Shown in pieces: positions 20,456 to 33,300 of a DNA stretch of 64,000 nt (position 1 is the first letter of the stretch; every line of letters begins with the position of its first letter). Origin of the DNA: Sanguinoderma infundibulare (lineage: Eukaryota > Basidiomycota > Agaricomycetes > Polyporales > Polyporaceae); the NCBI GenBank assembly GCA_032821775.1, contig JAVLRN010000003.1:1-64000 (forward strand), read 5' to 3'. The notes under the pieces were generated by a model. The model was not told the DNA's origin. It was given only the letters and a program-made list of their open reading frames with translations, and searched no databases. A program made the position numbers and the translations under genes.

Positions 20456-21389
20456 CAGACTGTGCCAATATCCTGATACACAGCTATGCCGTGCAATGCT
20501 ATGCTCAACTATGCGCATTCAACACTGTGCTGATTGCCACCAGCGACCGACTCGAGCACGTCTGAAGACGAATTGAAGGATGTGGACGAGAAGCTGCCTC
20601 GGTGTCGGTCAATGTTCAACATCTGATATGTGAGTGAATTTGTGAATCAAACCTGTGTTCCTCAACCTGAGGGACAGTGGCACTCCGAATGCCAAGTCGC
20701 TTGCATCAGTACTTCCGGAAATTGCTTAACCGTGCTTAACGGGCCCATTAAGCACCGTTAAGCACGTTAAGCAGCCGTTGAGCACGATAAGCCGTAAGCA
20801 GGTCTCGAAGCGCCCGTAAGTGCCGCCACTGACGACCTCCCTTCTACCAGCACCGCTCCCCCGCACTCTGACTGGCACAGGGCGGGGGACAAAGAGATGT
20901 CTCCTCGACACGTTGGAGGTAGAAATTTGCCCAGGATATCCACCAAGATCCGGGGGGGAGGATGGCCATTTTCCGTTAAGCCGTTAAGCTGTTAAGCAAA
21001 ATCCGACTTTACTGATGTGGCGTAGGGCGGTGACGTGCAAAGTAACACTACGAGTGACGGCATGTCGTTAGGGTTAGATATCCTTCTAGGCCTGGCTGAC
21101 AGGCCTCAAGCACGGCTCCTAGTCGGCATGTTTTCAGGCTTCTGGTGCTCATGTTTACCGTGGCCTATTCCGCCTTCATCGCCTCTGAGCCGCCTTGCAA
21201 CTCTTTCTTCCCAGCCTGCGAACGCCCGGCAGACACTGTTGCAGCTGAGAACAGACGTCGTAGTAGAATAATATTCATTCCAACCTCATTCAAGAACACG
21301 CCATCACAGATGATCGAGTCCGAAAGCCACAGGCAACAAATAACGAGAAAGGGTCGGACTACCATCACGCTGCCGCAGAACCATCGACC
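20456..21389. other. No gene seen; TTAAGC-rich stretch
   Basis: Nothing coding can be supported. Between 20723 and 20800, and again at 20974-20998, there are about a dozen short GTTAAGC or GCTTAAC words in both directions (for example CCGTTAAGCCGTTAAGC). This looks like a decayed tandem or hairpin repeat. Confidence 0.5.
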
Positions 21390-21790
21390 TCTCTGAACTC
21401 CTCAAACCACGCGTGCCACAGCAGCTCCCGCGCCGTTGGCCGCTGACCGTGAGCAACCACACAAAAATGTAGATGGCGTCCTCCGACAGCCGGACCCCTC
21501 ATGAGCTTGCCTCAGCTCCTCCCGCAAGCCCCGGTTCTTGAAGCAGCCTTCGGGGTGCTAGAGCTTTGGACACAGGTCACCTGGTGATGGGCATGCTTCA
21601 GTTCAGACGGATAATCCATAACAAACGAAACCAGCTCACCGGTCTAGGGATCGAACGAGGATTCGCTCAGCGCGCCCTTCTTGAGCAACGCAGGTGGGAA
21701 CGCGCCGCATACAGCGCGGATCACGAGGGGGAAAGCGAGATGTGAGCAGTCGTCCGGGAGGAGATTGTAGCCCGTGTAGAAGTTGTACAT
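21390..21790 (-). pseudogene. Possible protein-kinase C-lobe remnant
   Basis: On the minus strand, MYNFYTGYNLLPDD and then IRAVCGAFPPALLKKG resemble the region after kinase subdomain IX in SRPK-like fungal kinases. QRPTARELLWHAWFEEF near 21430 resembles the typical kinase end (RPTA..LL.H.WF). Between them is an in-frame TAG at 21644-21646 and no clear splice repair. No N-lobe or catalytic loop was found upstream. This is probably a broken fragment; recognition is by motif only. Confidence 0.35.
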
Positions 21791-22079
21791 CTACAAGGCA
21801 AGAAAGACATGTGCGAGCCTTCAGCAAAACGTTCCTCAGGCTGCAGATCAACGGGCTCCCCCAAGCACGAGTAGGAGTACGCACCAGCAGCCCGAGCAGA
21901 TGGGCCGGCTCGCAATGTCCCGGCTCGCGATGTCTATGCCGAGAAAGGGCGCAATCTGTGGAACCCTGCCCTGGGTGCATCGGCTGCTGGATCACATAGC
22001 AATGCGGCTTATGGACACGTACAAATTCGGGTACTGCAGTGTCTCGACCACGAAAACACGCAACAGACAGAACACACAC

Positions 22080-23836
22080 TCAAACATTCCCCCCGATGTC
22101 ATCGAGCTTCTCCTCGCTCGCATGTGGGATCGTGGCCTCCGAATCTGACCCATATCCCGATCCTCGGTGGCATCTGTCATTGATATGCAACCCCTCGATC
22201 CTTGGAGGCGCTCTATTGTCATCGCGGGCGAGAGTCGCGGTCGTGGTCGTGGTCGTGTCCACCGTGACGGCCACCGGGCGCATCGGAAGAGCGTCGTCGT
22301 ATCGAGTGAGACCGTTCTCGATCTGGGACCTATTCAACGCCACGAGGACGATGATGACCGTAGGGTAGATAGCCTACGACATGTCACATAAGTCAACAAC
22401 GCGAATGCAGAGGCGGTTTTACTAGTAATGCAGCATGAAGTAGGCGAACGCACAATGAGAGGGACGAGGGCGCCACCCATAAAAACGCCAAAGGTGTCGG
22501 GCCAGAAGCGAACAGAGTCGGAAAAGTGGCCTGCGCCGAACTCGGCCATGACGGCCGAGCGGTTCGTGCTGAGCAAGTTGGCCACGACGACAGCCTAAGC
22601 TCACCTGGTCAGTAAAACACGCATTCGACGCATGATTTGTTGAGCATGGGAACTCGCCCAGAGACCACAGTAGACCGCGCCGGACTCGATGAGGAGAGAG
22701 AGTATTTTCTCCACCTGGGACCCTCGACGGCCCGCGACGAGGTACGCCCGCAGCCGCCTCCTCGACTCCCTGCAGTGCGGAAAACGCTTTTCAGCACACC
22801 GGAACGACTTCACTTCAGAATCCGAGGGCGCGTCGTGAGACCTACCATGCCTTGTACCCCACGAGCAGGGTCGCGAGGAGATTCGTGCAGAGCGAGAACA
22901 CGGATCCAACGATTCCCGTCCAGAACGACTGGCGCATGGATCCGTCCAGGGTAGCTACGCCATCATCGGGAAGCGTTGCCTGAGCGTTCGGACGGCAGGA
23001 CAAGGTGGTGTCCCAAACGAGTAAGGCTGTGCGGTCCAGGGAAAGAGAAGGTTCTGAGTCGGGTGGGAAACGGATGACCGAATGACGATACTCACCTAAC
23101 GTTGCCGACAAGAATGTGATGCAGGCGGCCCTGACGACGCGGTTTTTGAGCCAGACGACGCACGCTCTCCAGCATACGATCGCGTCTCCCAATACGATCT
23201 ACGAAGCATTGAGTTTGTGTCAGTGCAGGATGCACGGAAGGTTCGTGACTGGCATACATTCACTGTGAGCGCGGCAGTGCCAATGCATGATTGAGACCCA
23301 GAGTAGTCTTTGACGAGCGATGTCGACAGAGGCTGGGACTCAGACAACGGAAAGTCCGACGGAAACGATCCGCCATAGTCCCATAGTTCCTGTGCAGAAC
23401 GTACGTATGCAGACAGCACGACGCTCTGGTCGAAAAGGATGGTGACGACGATGTGTATCGTTGTGGAGGTGAAGAGAGCGAGGATTGTGAGACAGAGGAT
23501 GACCGCAGTACGGCGTATCCGTCTGCTAGTACCATGTCTGAGAGGGACCGTGGTTGCTAATGACGCCGGAAAGAATAACAGACAGGATGAACGTACTGGA
23601 TAAGAGCGTGGACGGACAGTATGGAGAGAATTACGAGCACGCCTAGATAGCACAGTCCATCAGCCCACTGGAGAGGAAGTCGGAAATAGCATTGAACAGT
23701 ATCGCGCACCATAGAGAGCGCCCAGCAAGTTTACCATGCCGAAGTACTCCTGGAATTGGCGGGCGCGGAGCTGATAAGCTGCTGTCCTAAACGCGGGCGA
23801 TGGCACGGGACACTGATCGCTCATCGTCTGGGACAT
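22080..23836 (-). CDS. Fungal multi-pass (about seven TM) membrane protein
   Basis: Eight exons (minus): 23836-23710, 23642-23597, 23537-23258, 23198-23096, 23026-22846, 22769-22658, 22594-22454, 22373-22080. They total 1,284 nt, 427 aa, with all phases consistent. The intron before exon 7 is GC-AG. Hydrophobic stretches include GVLVILSILSVHALIQ, RTAVILCLTILALF, IVLGDAIVCWRACVVWL, CTNLLATLLVGYKAW, KILSLLIESGAVYCGLW and LVPLIAIYPTVIIVLVAL. The GDA..W.A..VW and ESGA.YC.LW signatures are typical of a large agaricomycete family of uncharacterised membrane proteins. The tail is cytosolic-looking with a TTTTTT run. The start at 23836 is the weakest part, since an extra N-terminal exon is possible. 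Function is unknown. A rearranged tail of a relative lies at 63691-63893. Confidence 0.85.
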
Positions 23837-25041
23837 GCTGCCGGGCGAATGGACACGATACAGAGGGGGGGGGTGTTCGTCGTGGGCGATAGGTACTGAT
23901 CGATCGAGAACGCTTTCCTTTATGTAACTCACATCATAATCGCTGGAGGAGCATCCGACGCAAAAAACTGAATCAGCTTCCGTTGTTGTTCAAGCGCCGT
24001 GGTGGCACTTGCCTCATTGCATGAGCAGCTCCGACCTCTTCTAATGACTCGCCCTGAACCAAATACGACTCGGAGCTTGGAGTCGGAGAATCGTTTACCC
24101 TTGGGAGCTAATGGAACATTACGCTGACGATCATAGGACGTTGCATAGGCTTCTGGATAAGATGATTGATAGAACAGCAAGTCCGAGTAGAGCAGCAAGA
24201 ATCACCGGATGAGTCGTGCGCAGTGCCAAACTTTTGCAACACATGTTCGACTGGGACGCGTCTTTGGACGCGCGCGTGTATGTTCCGGCGATCATCCACC
24301 TTCCGATCTGCCATTCCGGTGTCCGGTTCCCAGGAGTCAGGACCGACTCGGATTCGGATGATGACAGGCCCCGGCGGTCGCAATTTATGCGGCGCGCGTC
24401 TTGAGCAGCCACTATTAATAGTCCTCCCGGCAACTTGGTACGCTGCTCGACGCGCTTGCCAACCTTCGGAGAACGTGGGTCGGTGCGCTAGGCAGAGGAA
24501 AGAGATGGATATGAATACGGTCTTGACTCGATGCGTTGTCCTGCCATACATGTCCCTTGCGCTTTCAAGGGACTAGAATATTTAGCGAGATCCTAAGAAC
24601 AGGAAACGAGTACCCGCCGTTCGTGCCACATGCCCCCTAATAGGGACAACGCGAAAGTGAGTAACAAACGAATCAGGCAGACAAAGACGCACGCGCACCG
24701 TTGCGACAAGGGCCTTTATCCAGCGATGCCTGCGCGACTCGTCAGTTAAGCAACCATCAGCGGACACTCACTGGTGAAGGCGAAAGACTTGGGCAACAAG
24801 CAGCCGAGTCACTGTTACACATCATGTATTATTGCTTTCTTCTTTATCCTGCATCCCCTCTCAAGATCACGACTACACATACATCCAACAAGTCCCAGCA
24901 GCGAAAGCAAAGATACGAGAAACAGTCCAGTCCTCGCCCCTTGAGCACGAGGCCGTGTCTGACAGATGAAGCACTGCGCCCGTACACCTCTCCAACCACA
25001 CGCACCTCGACATCCGAGTCCACGTTCACGTTCACGCACAC
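23837..25041. other. No gene seen
   Basis: This is the upstream region of the membrane-protein gene and the downstream region of the BCAS3-like gene. Reading frames are short and overlap on both strands without recognisable motifs. It contains the promoter of the former and the 3' UTR of the latter, with no clear element visible. Confidence 0.5.
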
Positions 25042-28000
25042 TCACGCCCGCCGGCCCCTCCGCTTCTTCCCACCCTTCTTCGCCCCGGACTCGAGCTCGA
25101 GCTCGCGCTCTCGCATCGTCTCGTGCTCCTCGTCGAGGAACCCGACCGTGATATCGTCGAACCGCTCCGCATCCTCGACCGCCTGCTTGTCCTCGGGACT
25201 CCAGCCCTGCCACGGTTGCTCGCCCTCGTCGAGCTCGACCGGCAGCGGCTCGATGTTCATGTGCGTCGACGGCGTCGGCGATGGGGTCGACACGCTCGCG
25301 CCTGTCCCGGTCCCGGTCCCCGTCGAAGCCGAGGTCGAACGCGAAACTGCCGTGTTAGCCTCGGCCTCACTTTCCAACGCTGATACGACGTCCACGTCCT
25401 TCACGACGAAGTCCTCGTCCTCTTCGTCGAATTCCAGCGGGACCGACACCGTTTCCGCGTCCGGGCGTGCAACCAGGCGTGGCGAGCGCGCCTTGCCGAG
25501 TTCCCGGCGGATGCGTCCGAGGCCCTCTGACATCCCGTCCTGGATGCCTGCCGCGACCTGGCGGATCGGAATGGTGGGCATGAGAGACTTTGATCCAGAC
25601 CCTGGTGTGCCGTTTGGCAGCATCGGCAGCACAGGTGGGGACGGGTTGAGCGGGTGCAGCTGCGCGGCAAGCGCGGACGCGAGGGGCTCATCGAACGAGG
25701 ACGGGACGCGCCCGATGTCGCGGTGAGGCGAGAGGTCCTGGACGAACGCCTCGCTCTCGCCCGACGCGAATGCGCTCACCTCGATTGGCTTCCGGACCTC
25801 AATCTTACTCGAGGGTACATCGAAGTGGAGGCTCCGGATGAGCGCGTGGTAGTCCTCGCCGAGCGCGTGGAACGAGAACTGGTGTGACAGGTAGATCAGC
25901 CGGGGGAGAACCTTGAGCGACGGGGAGAACGTCGACAACTCTGCGCGGGAGAGCCAGCTGTGCATGTCAATGTTATCAGCATAAACCAAAGTTTATAAAC
26001 GAGAGGAAGACGAAACATACTCGGCCTTGGCAGAACGACCAGCTCTTCCGGCGCTAGTCCGTCCTGGCCTCAGACTCTGCTTGACCTCTGGCCATGCGCG
26101 ACCCCTCGCCAACGACCAAGTGCCGACCACGCTCTCTCGTCCCAAAATCTCGGTCGACCTGTCCATCATCTGAGTAAGCCCTGACGCAGCGCGGGGACTT
26201 GCGCCGGAACCAGCGGGAGGCGAAGTGCCCATGTGGCGGCTTAGTGTGCTCATACCCGGAAGAGAAATGCTCGTCCCGCCGACGACGGGGATGGAACCAG
26301 GGACAACGGCCTGGTCAGCTGGCGCTCGCTCGACGAATATCCGGTGGAGCGCGAGCGTGCCGTCGTTCGGGTCGAAGACGAGCATATCCTTGTAGTTCGT
26401 CGGGCGCGTTGGACGCTGCGCCGGGGACACGGGATGACGCGACAACCCACTATTGCTGGAGACCGACGATGGCGAAGACGACGCAGAAAAGTGTACAGTC
26501 GCAGGCGGGAGGAGCGACTGAGGGAGCGTTCCATCGGACGAACGCAGGAACGCGAAAGCGCACGGGATGCCCGCCGATTCAGTAGGAGAGATCTGCTTCA
26601 GCCGCACACGGACGAGCGGCGACAGCTCAGTCGACGAAGAGACCTGGCAGGCGCTCTGTGTCAGTAACCGCAATAATAAAATAGAAGACACGAATGACGA
26701 ATGACGAAGACGCACCAAGTCCCGCCCGTTGACAACCTTGCCCGCAAGGTGGCTGCTCCCGTCAGGCTTGCCTCCAAGCGGGTTCGTCGCGAAGACGTGG
26801 ATCGTCCGCTTGCGGGTGCTCATGCCGAACCACAGCTTGTCGTGCGCCCACTCCAGCTCCTCGACGACGGCAGACGTCCGCCCCCTGCGGAAAGTGTAGA
26901 CATGTTTCGTTGACTCGGCCAGATGCTCCGCAGGTTCCGACGACGATGACGATGCCGATGACGTCCGACGAACAACGTCGTGCGCTTGCTCCTTGCCAGT
27001 CCTCAACCGAGCATCCAGTTGAGAAGAACGTTCGGGCGGCGGTCGGCGCAGAATGCGAGGCGTAGGGCGAAGTTGGAGCACACGCACGGCGTGCCCGTCC
27101 TTGGAGCACAGCGCTAGGCTCGTGCCGTCGGGCGAGAACTTGAGCGCGCTGAGAGCCTGCGGCCGTGAGAACGTGAACTGGGCGACGGGTTCCGGTTGCG
27201 AAGAGGACGACGCGAGAAGCGGGTGCAGGTCGACGACCGTCACGTTGGACCCCGACGTGAGCGACACGACCGGGGACGTCGGTGGGGGAAGCGAGCCAGG
27301 GGTAAGAGTTGCCTGAGGATCAAAGCTGCCTTCGATGGGCGAGGAGACCCGGAGGCTTCGGCGGCGGCGGTCAGCGGTCGTCTGGTACTCGTGCGGGGAC
27401 ACAGTGGCAGCGGGTGCACTCTTGGAGAAGAACATGCCGAATGTATTCGCGGCCGAGCCTGATCCTGCGCTAGATGTGCTTCGTGTATGACCAGGGTTCT
27501 GGTCGCCGGAGACGGCAGCGTTGACACCTGCGCGCGCAGCGGAGAATGCAATCCCACCCAGGGTCTTCATCCCGCTGAGGACGCTGCCGCCAATCTTGAC
27601 TGCGGCGTTCCCAAGGTCGGCTTGAGACATGCTCAACCCGAACTTGAGCGGCGTCTCGGGAGCTGTGACGGGCACGCTGGTGTGTGCCTGGCCTGGAGTC
27701 GCAGAAGGAGCGGGGTCGGGACGAGATAGAGGAGAGACGTAGGCCAAGAGGCGATTAGAGAGGGCGTATATCGGTCGTGGCTGTGGTAATGCGCGAGGAG
27801 GCGAGTAGTGTTGGTCTATATCTAATGATGATACATCGGTAAATGTTGGCTTTGTTGATGATGTCGTCGACTGTGCTGTGAATGGAACAAGTGATGCAGA
27901 AGGTACAATGTACAAGGTCGCAAGTGTACAGTTCGAAATGACGTGAAGTGCTGGAGGAAGTGATGTACACTGTCATGGACAATCAGCACGTAAAATCACA

Positions 28001-28985
28001 AGAGCAGAGCACGGAAGTAGTGCGTACGACGATAATAAATTGGCTAGATGCAGCAAACGACGTGAAACCGATTAGTGATAGTCTCTTGACGACTTCGTGC
28101 GTTCGTAAGGAATATATAAGAAAGTTCGCGCCTTGCGCAGTGCGCGACCTCCACCCGTCATCGTCAGTTTCATTTAATGACGTTCACGCGAGCTCTCGAA
28201 TGAACACTCACGAAAAACCAATCAGCGGCCTCTTCGGACGGAACGCATCGTCCGACGCCAGCGGTGGGTCTGGCAGGACCCCAGAAAACTCGACAGCGCC
28301 CCACTGTGCGCCCGTCAGATTGAGAAGCTCAGCCACCGACCCCAGGTTGGAGCAGTCCCACAGCTGCAAGCCACTCGGGTAGCCGAGCATGAGAACGGAC
28401 CTGAAAATGGACGACGCGAATGAGACACTCGGTCTTGAGTGTTCGGCTTCCAAAGGAGAGTACACACCTCGTCTTCACCTGCTCTGTGTTGCCGTCCGCG
28501 ACGTCCGCAAGCACGTCCCACCCGGCCCAGAGCACCTCTTCCGTATCGCCTGCGCCTGGGTAGCGCGTGACCTGTCTGCCATCGGGCAGACCGTCCTCGG
28601 GGATGTCGTCGTCAAGGCTGAACACAGGCATCTCGCCGCCCGGCTCAGACCTGCGGTGGCTGGTCCACCGGCCGCGTGGGTCGGCGACGGAGGACGCATC
28701 GCTCCCGCGACGCTTCCAATCGCTATCTGGCCCGGGGGCGGTGGGCGAAGCAGCATGGGTAAGGAAGCTGCCGAAAGACACCGGGCGGGAAACGCGTGGT
28801 GGGGACGGGGCGGCAGATGGGATGGGTATCGAGGAGGGCACATAGTTGCGGATGGTGCGGGAGAAAGACTCGAGAGGGGTCGGTTCGCTGTCGTGGGCAT
28901 AATGTGAGCGACTGAAGTCGAGGTGATGGTCAGAAATGAGGGACGGATAACGGATAGATGGAAACGAATGGAGATTGGGAGCCAT
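25042..28985 (-). CDS. BCAS3-like WD40/beta-propeller protein
   Basis: Six exons (minus): 28985-28468, 28400-28212, 28148-28028, 27969-26716, 26643-26021, 25957-25042. They total 3,621 nt, 1206 aa. The N-terminal propeller shows SVLMLGYPSGLQLWDCSN, ANFLIYSLRTHEVVKRLS and ALHVISNCTLATLYIVPS. The last two segments are contiguous only after splicing, which supports the model. Then comes SALKFSPDGTSLALCSKDG, and around residues 640-680 the RGRTSAVVEEL ... STRKRTIHVFATNPLGG block. Exon 6 opens with WLSRAELSTFSPSLKVLP and IYLSHQFSFHALG, the BCAS3 domain signature. The tail is acidic and then basic (KKGGKKRRGRRA). BCAS3 proteins bind phosphoinositides and act at autophagosome-forming sites and the cytoskeleton in animals; a fungal role in autophagy is inferred. 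Confidence 0.9.
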
Positions 28986-29772
28986 GAAGAACACTCGCTT
29001 GGAGCATTAGAGTTTTAGGCTGAGTGGATTCCCACCCTTGATGCAGGAAACACGCTGTAGCCTTATGAATCTCATCTCGGTACTTGACGAAACCAGGCGT
29101 GTGATCGGGCTAGGTCCAAGAACAGGAGAGGAAGGACTGAAACCAGGTAGCGGAGACATCCACCACGCGCGGTGAGCGATAGGTTGCGCCTGAGGTTTAT
29201 GCCAAGACGATGAACGTGGTCGCAGGTCCCGAGCACTCAAATAAGAAAGAAAGAGGACGCATAAGCGAAACATCACCATTCGAGCTTGGGTAGGGAGCAA
29301 TGTGACCGTACTCAGGTGACTCCTATAGGAGGACAGAGCAGACCGGTCGCGTACAACAACTGGTATCGAGAGTGACGGCCTGATCCCTGTTAGCTCATAA
29401 AACAACCGCGTTAAGATGCGCGTAGTTGGGCCATGCACGCGAGGCGAGCATAGACGAAGGGGCGAGGGACGGAATGTACGCGCTTGTAAGATCCGTAGAA
29501 CAGCATGCACATGACAGCGTCATACGATGAACGCGCCGTGCAGCGCAGACAGTGGACGGAACGAGGGACTACAGGTCGCAGACAGGCTAGGACTGCGGCC
29601 GGTTAGAGATACGGAATGGGAAGCGAGGTGTTAGGAGTTGCCATGTGGGTACGTGAATGGACGTCATACGCGCTCCGATGTCCACGCATTGCATCGAGTG
29701 ATGGGCACGACGGGGAGGAAGAATGAAGAGAGGAAGAAGGAAGACGGGAGACGCGATAGAGATAAGACTCAC
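28986..29772. other. Intergenic or intronic; no gene seen
   Basis: This stretch lies between the start of the BCAS3-like gene and the small upstream gene. A 167-codon minus frame (29007-29510) has no coding character that I can recognise. It may contain the later exons or 3' UTR of the upstream gene and the BCAS3-like promoter. Confidence 0.4.
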
Positions 29773-30275
29773 CGAGCAAGGACGGGGGACCTGATATGAC
29801 CTGCACTCCTGCTCAACGAGGACTCGTCCGAGGTGGTGTCTTCGGCCGCAATGGCCAGCTTGGTGAGGGCAGAGCGTGAGGGGACAGGTTCGTCTGCGAT
29901 AGCGAAGGTGTTGCCGAATGATGACGGGCGAGGGGGCGAGGCGGAGGGCGAGATGGGGCCGCCGTCATCAATGTCGGACTCGCTGGTGCCGGGCCCGTAG
30001 ACGTCCTTGGAGTAGTCGTCGTGTTCTGCGAGAATACCGGTGTGGTCGTGACCATCCCAGATGGCGGCAGAGGCACGACCGACCTCTGGGTCAGAGGGCG
30101 GCGGCTCGAGCTCAAAGACAGCAGGGGTCATGGACGGGTACGTGGACTGAGGAGGGTCCTCTGAGTCGAAGTCGAGGAGGTCAGGGTGAAGATGAGAGTC
30201 TGGGTAGGATGCAGGAGAGTGAGAGCTGGGCTGATGACGACGGGAGGTTGCATTTCGTTTGTTCCTTGGGGGCAT
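29773..30275 (-). CDS. First exon of a small unknown gene
   Basis: ATG at 30275 opens a 503-nt exon encoding MPPRNKRNATSRRHQ followed by an acidic, Pro/Ser-rich, largely disordered sequence (LLDFDSEDPP, SESDIDDGG). It ends at a good donor, CG|GTGAGT (donor at 29772). Reading through would stop at once, so splicing is likely. A possible acceptor after CGGCCGCAG near 29596 would add about 19 residues and a stop. It shares strand with the BCAS3-like gene and lies about 0.8 kb upstream of it. I cannot exclude that it is a 5' exon of a longer form of that gene, although that gene has a good ATG of its own. Confidence 0.55.
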
Positions 30276-30319
30276 TAAACAAGTGTCGTATCGATAGGCA
30301 GAGCGCAGTTGGGGCAGCA

Positions 30320-33300
30320 ATTAGAAGAAAGGCCGTGCAAGCTAATGCAAGACCTGGCAAATAGATACGAGCTGGCAAGCGTTGAGAGCGATGGTCGTAG
30401 GGCGATGGAGAGAGTGGGATGCATCCACCGACTCTCTGCGCGCTCTCCGTTGGCGAGGAGTCATCGTCGCCTCCATGCCCATATTTGGTAACCTCTCCCC
30501 ACCTTCGGACTCGCCGTTGGCGCCGCAAGTTTGCACCCGACGCTTCCTGCACTCGTCGTCCTCCCTTTGTCTCCCCCTCGCCACCTCCTCCCTGCGAATA
30601 CTGCGACCAATGTTTCAAGAAATGCTGGACTCAATGTCCACCTTATAGCTCGTAGCGCTCAGCTTGATATCCACTATCCCACGTCGGATCTGTGCCAAAA
30701 CGTTAACGTTACTTGGCTAGCAGAGCCAAGCTTCCCGAAGGCAGCACTTAGCAACTTCTCACAGCCAGCGCGGTCAGTCAAATGATCCCTACACGTGATA
30801 CTTTGGTTCCTGATAAGACGATAGTCGGATTCCACCTTCTGGTCAGGCGAAGAACGGCACCATCCGCTCACCCCAGACGAAGAGCCCGCGCTTCAAACGT
30901 AGAAGCCGTGCCTAAACAAACGTGCAAGTCATGCCCAAACAATCGTATATGGCCCATCCCGGGCCCTGACCCTTAGAAGTAAGTGGTTCGTTTTCCTCTT
31001 TGGGAGCGAAGAAGAAGAAGCACAGACCTAAGGTTACGCGCCTGAGTCTGCTCAGGCCGACTTCGTCTTCGCATTCATTTTCCGTTTTATTTGCGTATGT
31101 TTCAGTATGTTTGTCCTCGCCCAATCTCGTCCGAGTGCTGAGGTTGGGTTATATCGACTACTTGAATGTCGGCCCCGCCACATCTCGGGTCGGTTCGCCA
31201 CAACTGCTGGGTCATAATCATATAGATGAACCAAAGTAAAGTCTAGGCGGGCCGGTACCCTCTCCAAAAGTAATGTTTCTTTTTCAGTTATTATAGTGCA
31301 CTACGGTGCCTACCGTTTACCCGTTCCTAGGTGCCTTCTGACGAGTCCATCAGCCCTTGCCGAAGTATGCTCAGTTGTGGTAATTCTGCAATGAGCGCTC
31401 ACCTCGAGGAAACCGGCCATACTACGACGTGCGCGAGTACAACCGGACTCCAAGGGCGTTCCAATCTTCAGCAACTACCCAAGTATCCTGTCGTGACCAA
31501 CCAATCAGCTGCGTCTCCTGCATTTGGAGGCAAGTGGGTGAGATACGGGCCGCCGAGAGACACGTTCGGTTCTTCGTCAAGTTGGACTCACAGTCATCAC
31601 CTCTACATCGGCCCCAACCACGTACAGTTGGTAACGATCAACCCTCGTGCGGGTGTTAGGATACGGTGTCTACAGACGAACCTGTCCCTCTGCGCTCGGT
31701 GATGTAAATCGCAGAACATGCTTGTGAGCGATTCTCTCTCGATCATCAAACAGTCTCTAGGCGTTTTTCCTGCAGAGAACATCGTCAGCAGCCGATTTGA
31801 GTCAAGCGGTAACGCTCGTTGTCCGTTCCCCGTACATCCCTTCACAGAAGTCGCCGATGGCTCACCTTCTCCCAAGTACACGCGCGGCGTCACACTCGTG
31901 GTCCAGGACTCCGCCTCACAATCCAGCCCCGCCTGGTGCCATCGAGTTGCTTACGTTGATTTCCACCACGCCTGTAGCTGTAGGTGACGAGCACCGCATC
32001 CTCGAGACCTGGCGCCTCCGCACCAAGACGCTACGCCCACTATGCCAAGCGGAAATGACCATGCTTCAGCGTCAAATCCCTTTCGCCTCTGGCTGATTTC
32101 GAAGGTTGGAAGGCAGGCACAAACGACATCACGAAGCGACACTGGAGGACACGAACCTGGATCGTACGACGAGTCGCTCTCCGGTTCACACCCGGCCTCC
32201 CCGTGCCCAACGTTCCGTTCAACTGTGGATGACGACGAGCAGCTTCCCCGCGATCGAGCCATGTCAACTGCGCGGCTCCCCAGCATTCTTATGACCGCCC
32301 CCTTTTACCCAGTTAGATCTTCTTACACTTCCACTCCGCCAAAGTTGAGTTGACCCGAACCTCCGTGTCTCCCAAGCTTCTGACCGACGACAGCTTCTCG
32401 TACTCCGCTCCGCTTCTCGCCATCGTTCTACCTGCCGCTTACCTTGAACCTTGGCTCACAGACCGCACAGCCAATCCTCGAGAACGAACCTTCGGCACAC
32501 CATGGGCTCTAGCGGCACCCCGAGTCTTGTGCGGGGATCGTCGACACGTCCTTGTCAGCGTCCACAGCCCCCTAAGCTGCGTATTACTCCATCGCGCGAC
32601 GCGGTCTCCCTTTGTCAACAGAATCTTGCACACTGCCCGTGTGGTGGTGAGATGATCACCTTCGCAAGCTCTGAAACGACCAAGAGCCCGATCCCTGACT
32701 GCACCCGCTGCGCGCTCCCCCCGCCGCCGCGTGTTAATCGCAGGCCATCGTCCGCTAGAGGTGCTAGTGGTATAGCGTCAGCCAGGCGGAGTACTTCGAA
32801 GCGACCAGCCGAACAAACGCGCCGGCACCGAAGCGACTACGGTCCTGCAATGACCCGGGGGTAGTTTTCAGACGTACCACCGGCGCCGGCCGCCGCTAGC
32901 AAAGCTTCTCGACCTATCAAGAGCACTAGTCATCATCATCACCGAAGGGGCACTCACGAACTGGATGATGATTTCTGTCGCAATCGTACCACACCTCCGA
33001 GCTCGGTGTACCGCCACAACCCAATCCCAATCGCTGCGGTCGTACGGGACGCTTGGCTGGCTGGCGGTATCGGAGCGAATGTCGAAAGATGGGCCTGAGA
33101 CGGAAACGCGGACCCGCTCGCCAAAGTTTGGGTCGAGTCGAAGATCTGCGAGTGCTGCTGCCTAGTGAAACCCGCAGCGACAGCCGCAGCGACGGAGCCC
33201 CCCCAGGAGAACTCTGAAAGTAGCGGACAGGAAGTCTCCAAAATTTCAGAGCAATTTATGGGAGTGCGATAGGGTGGCCAGGGCACGGCACAGTGTGAAA

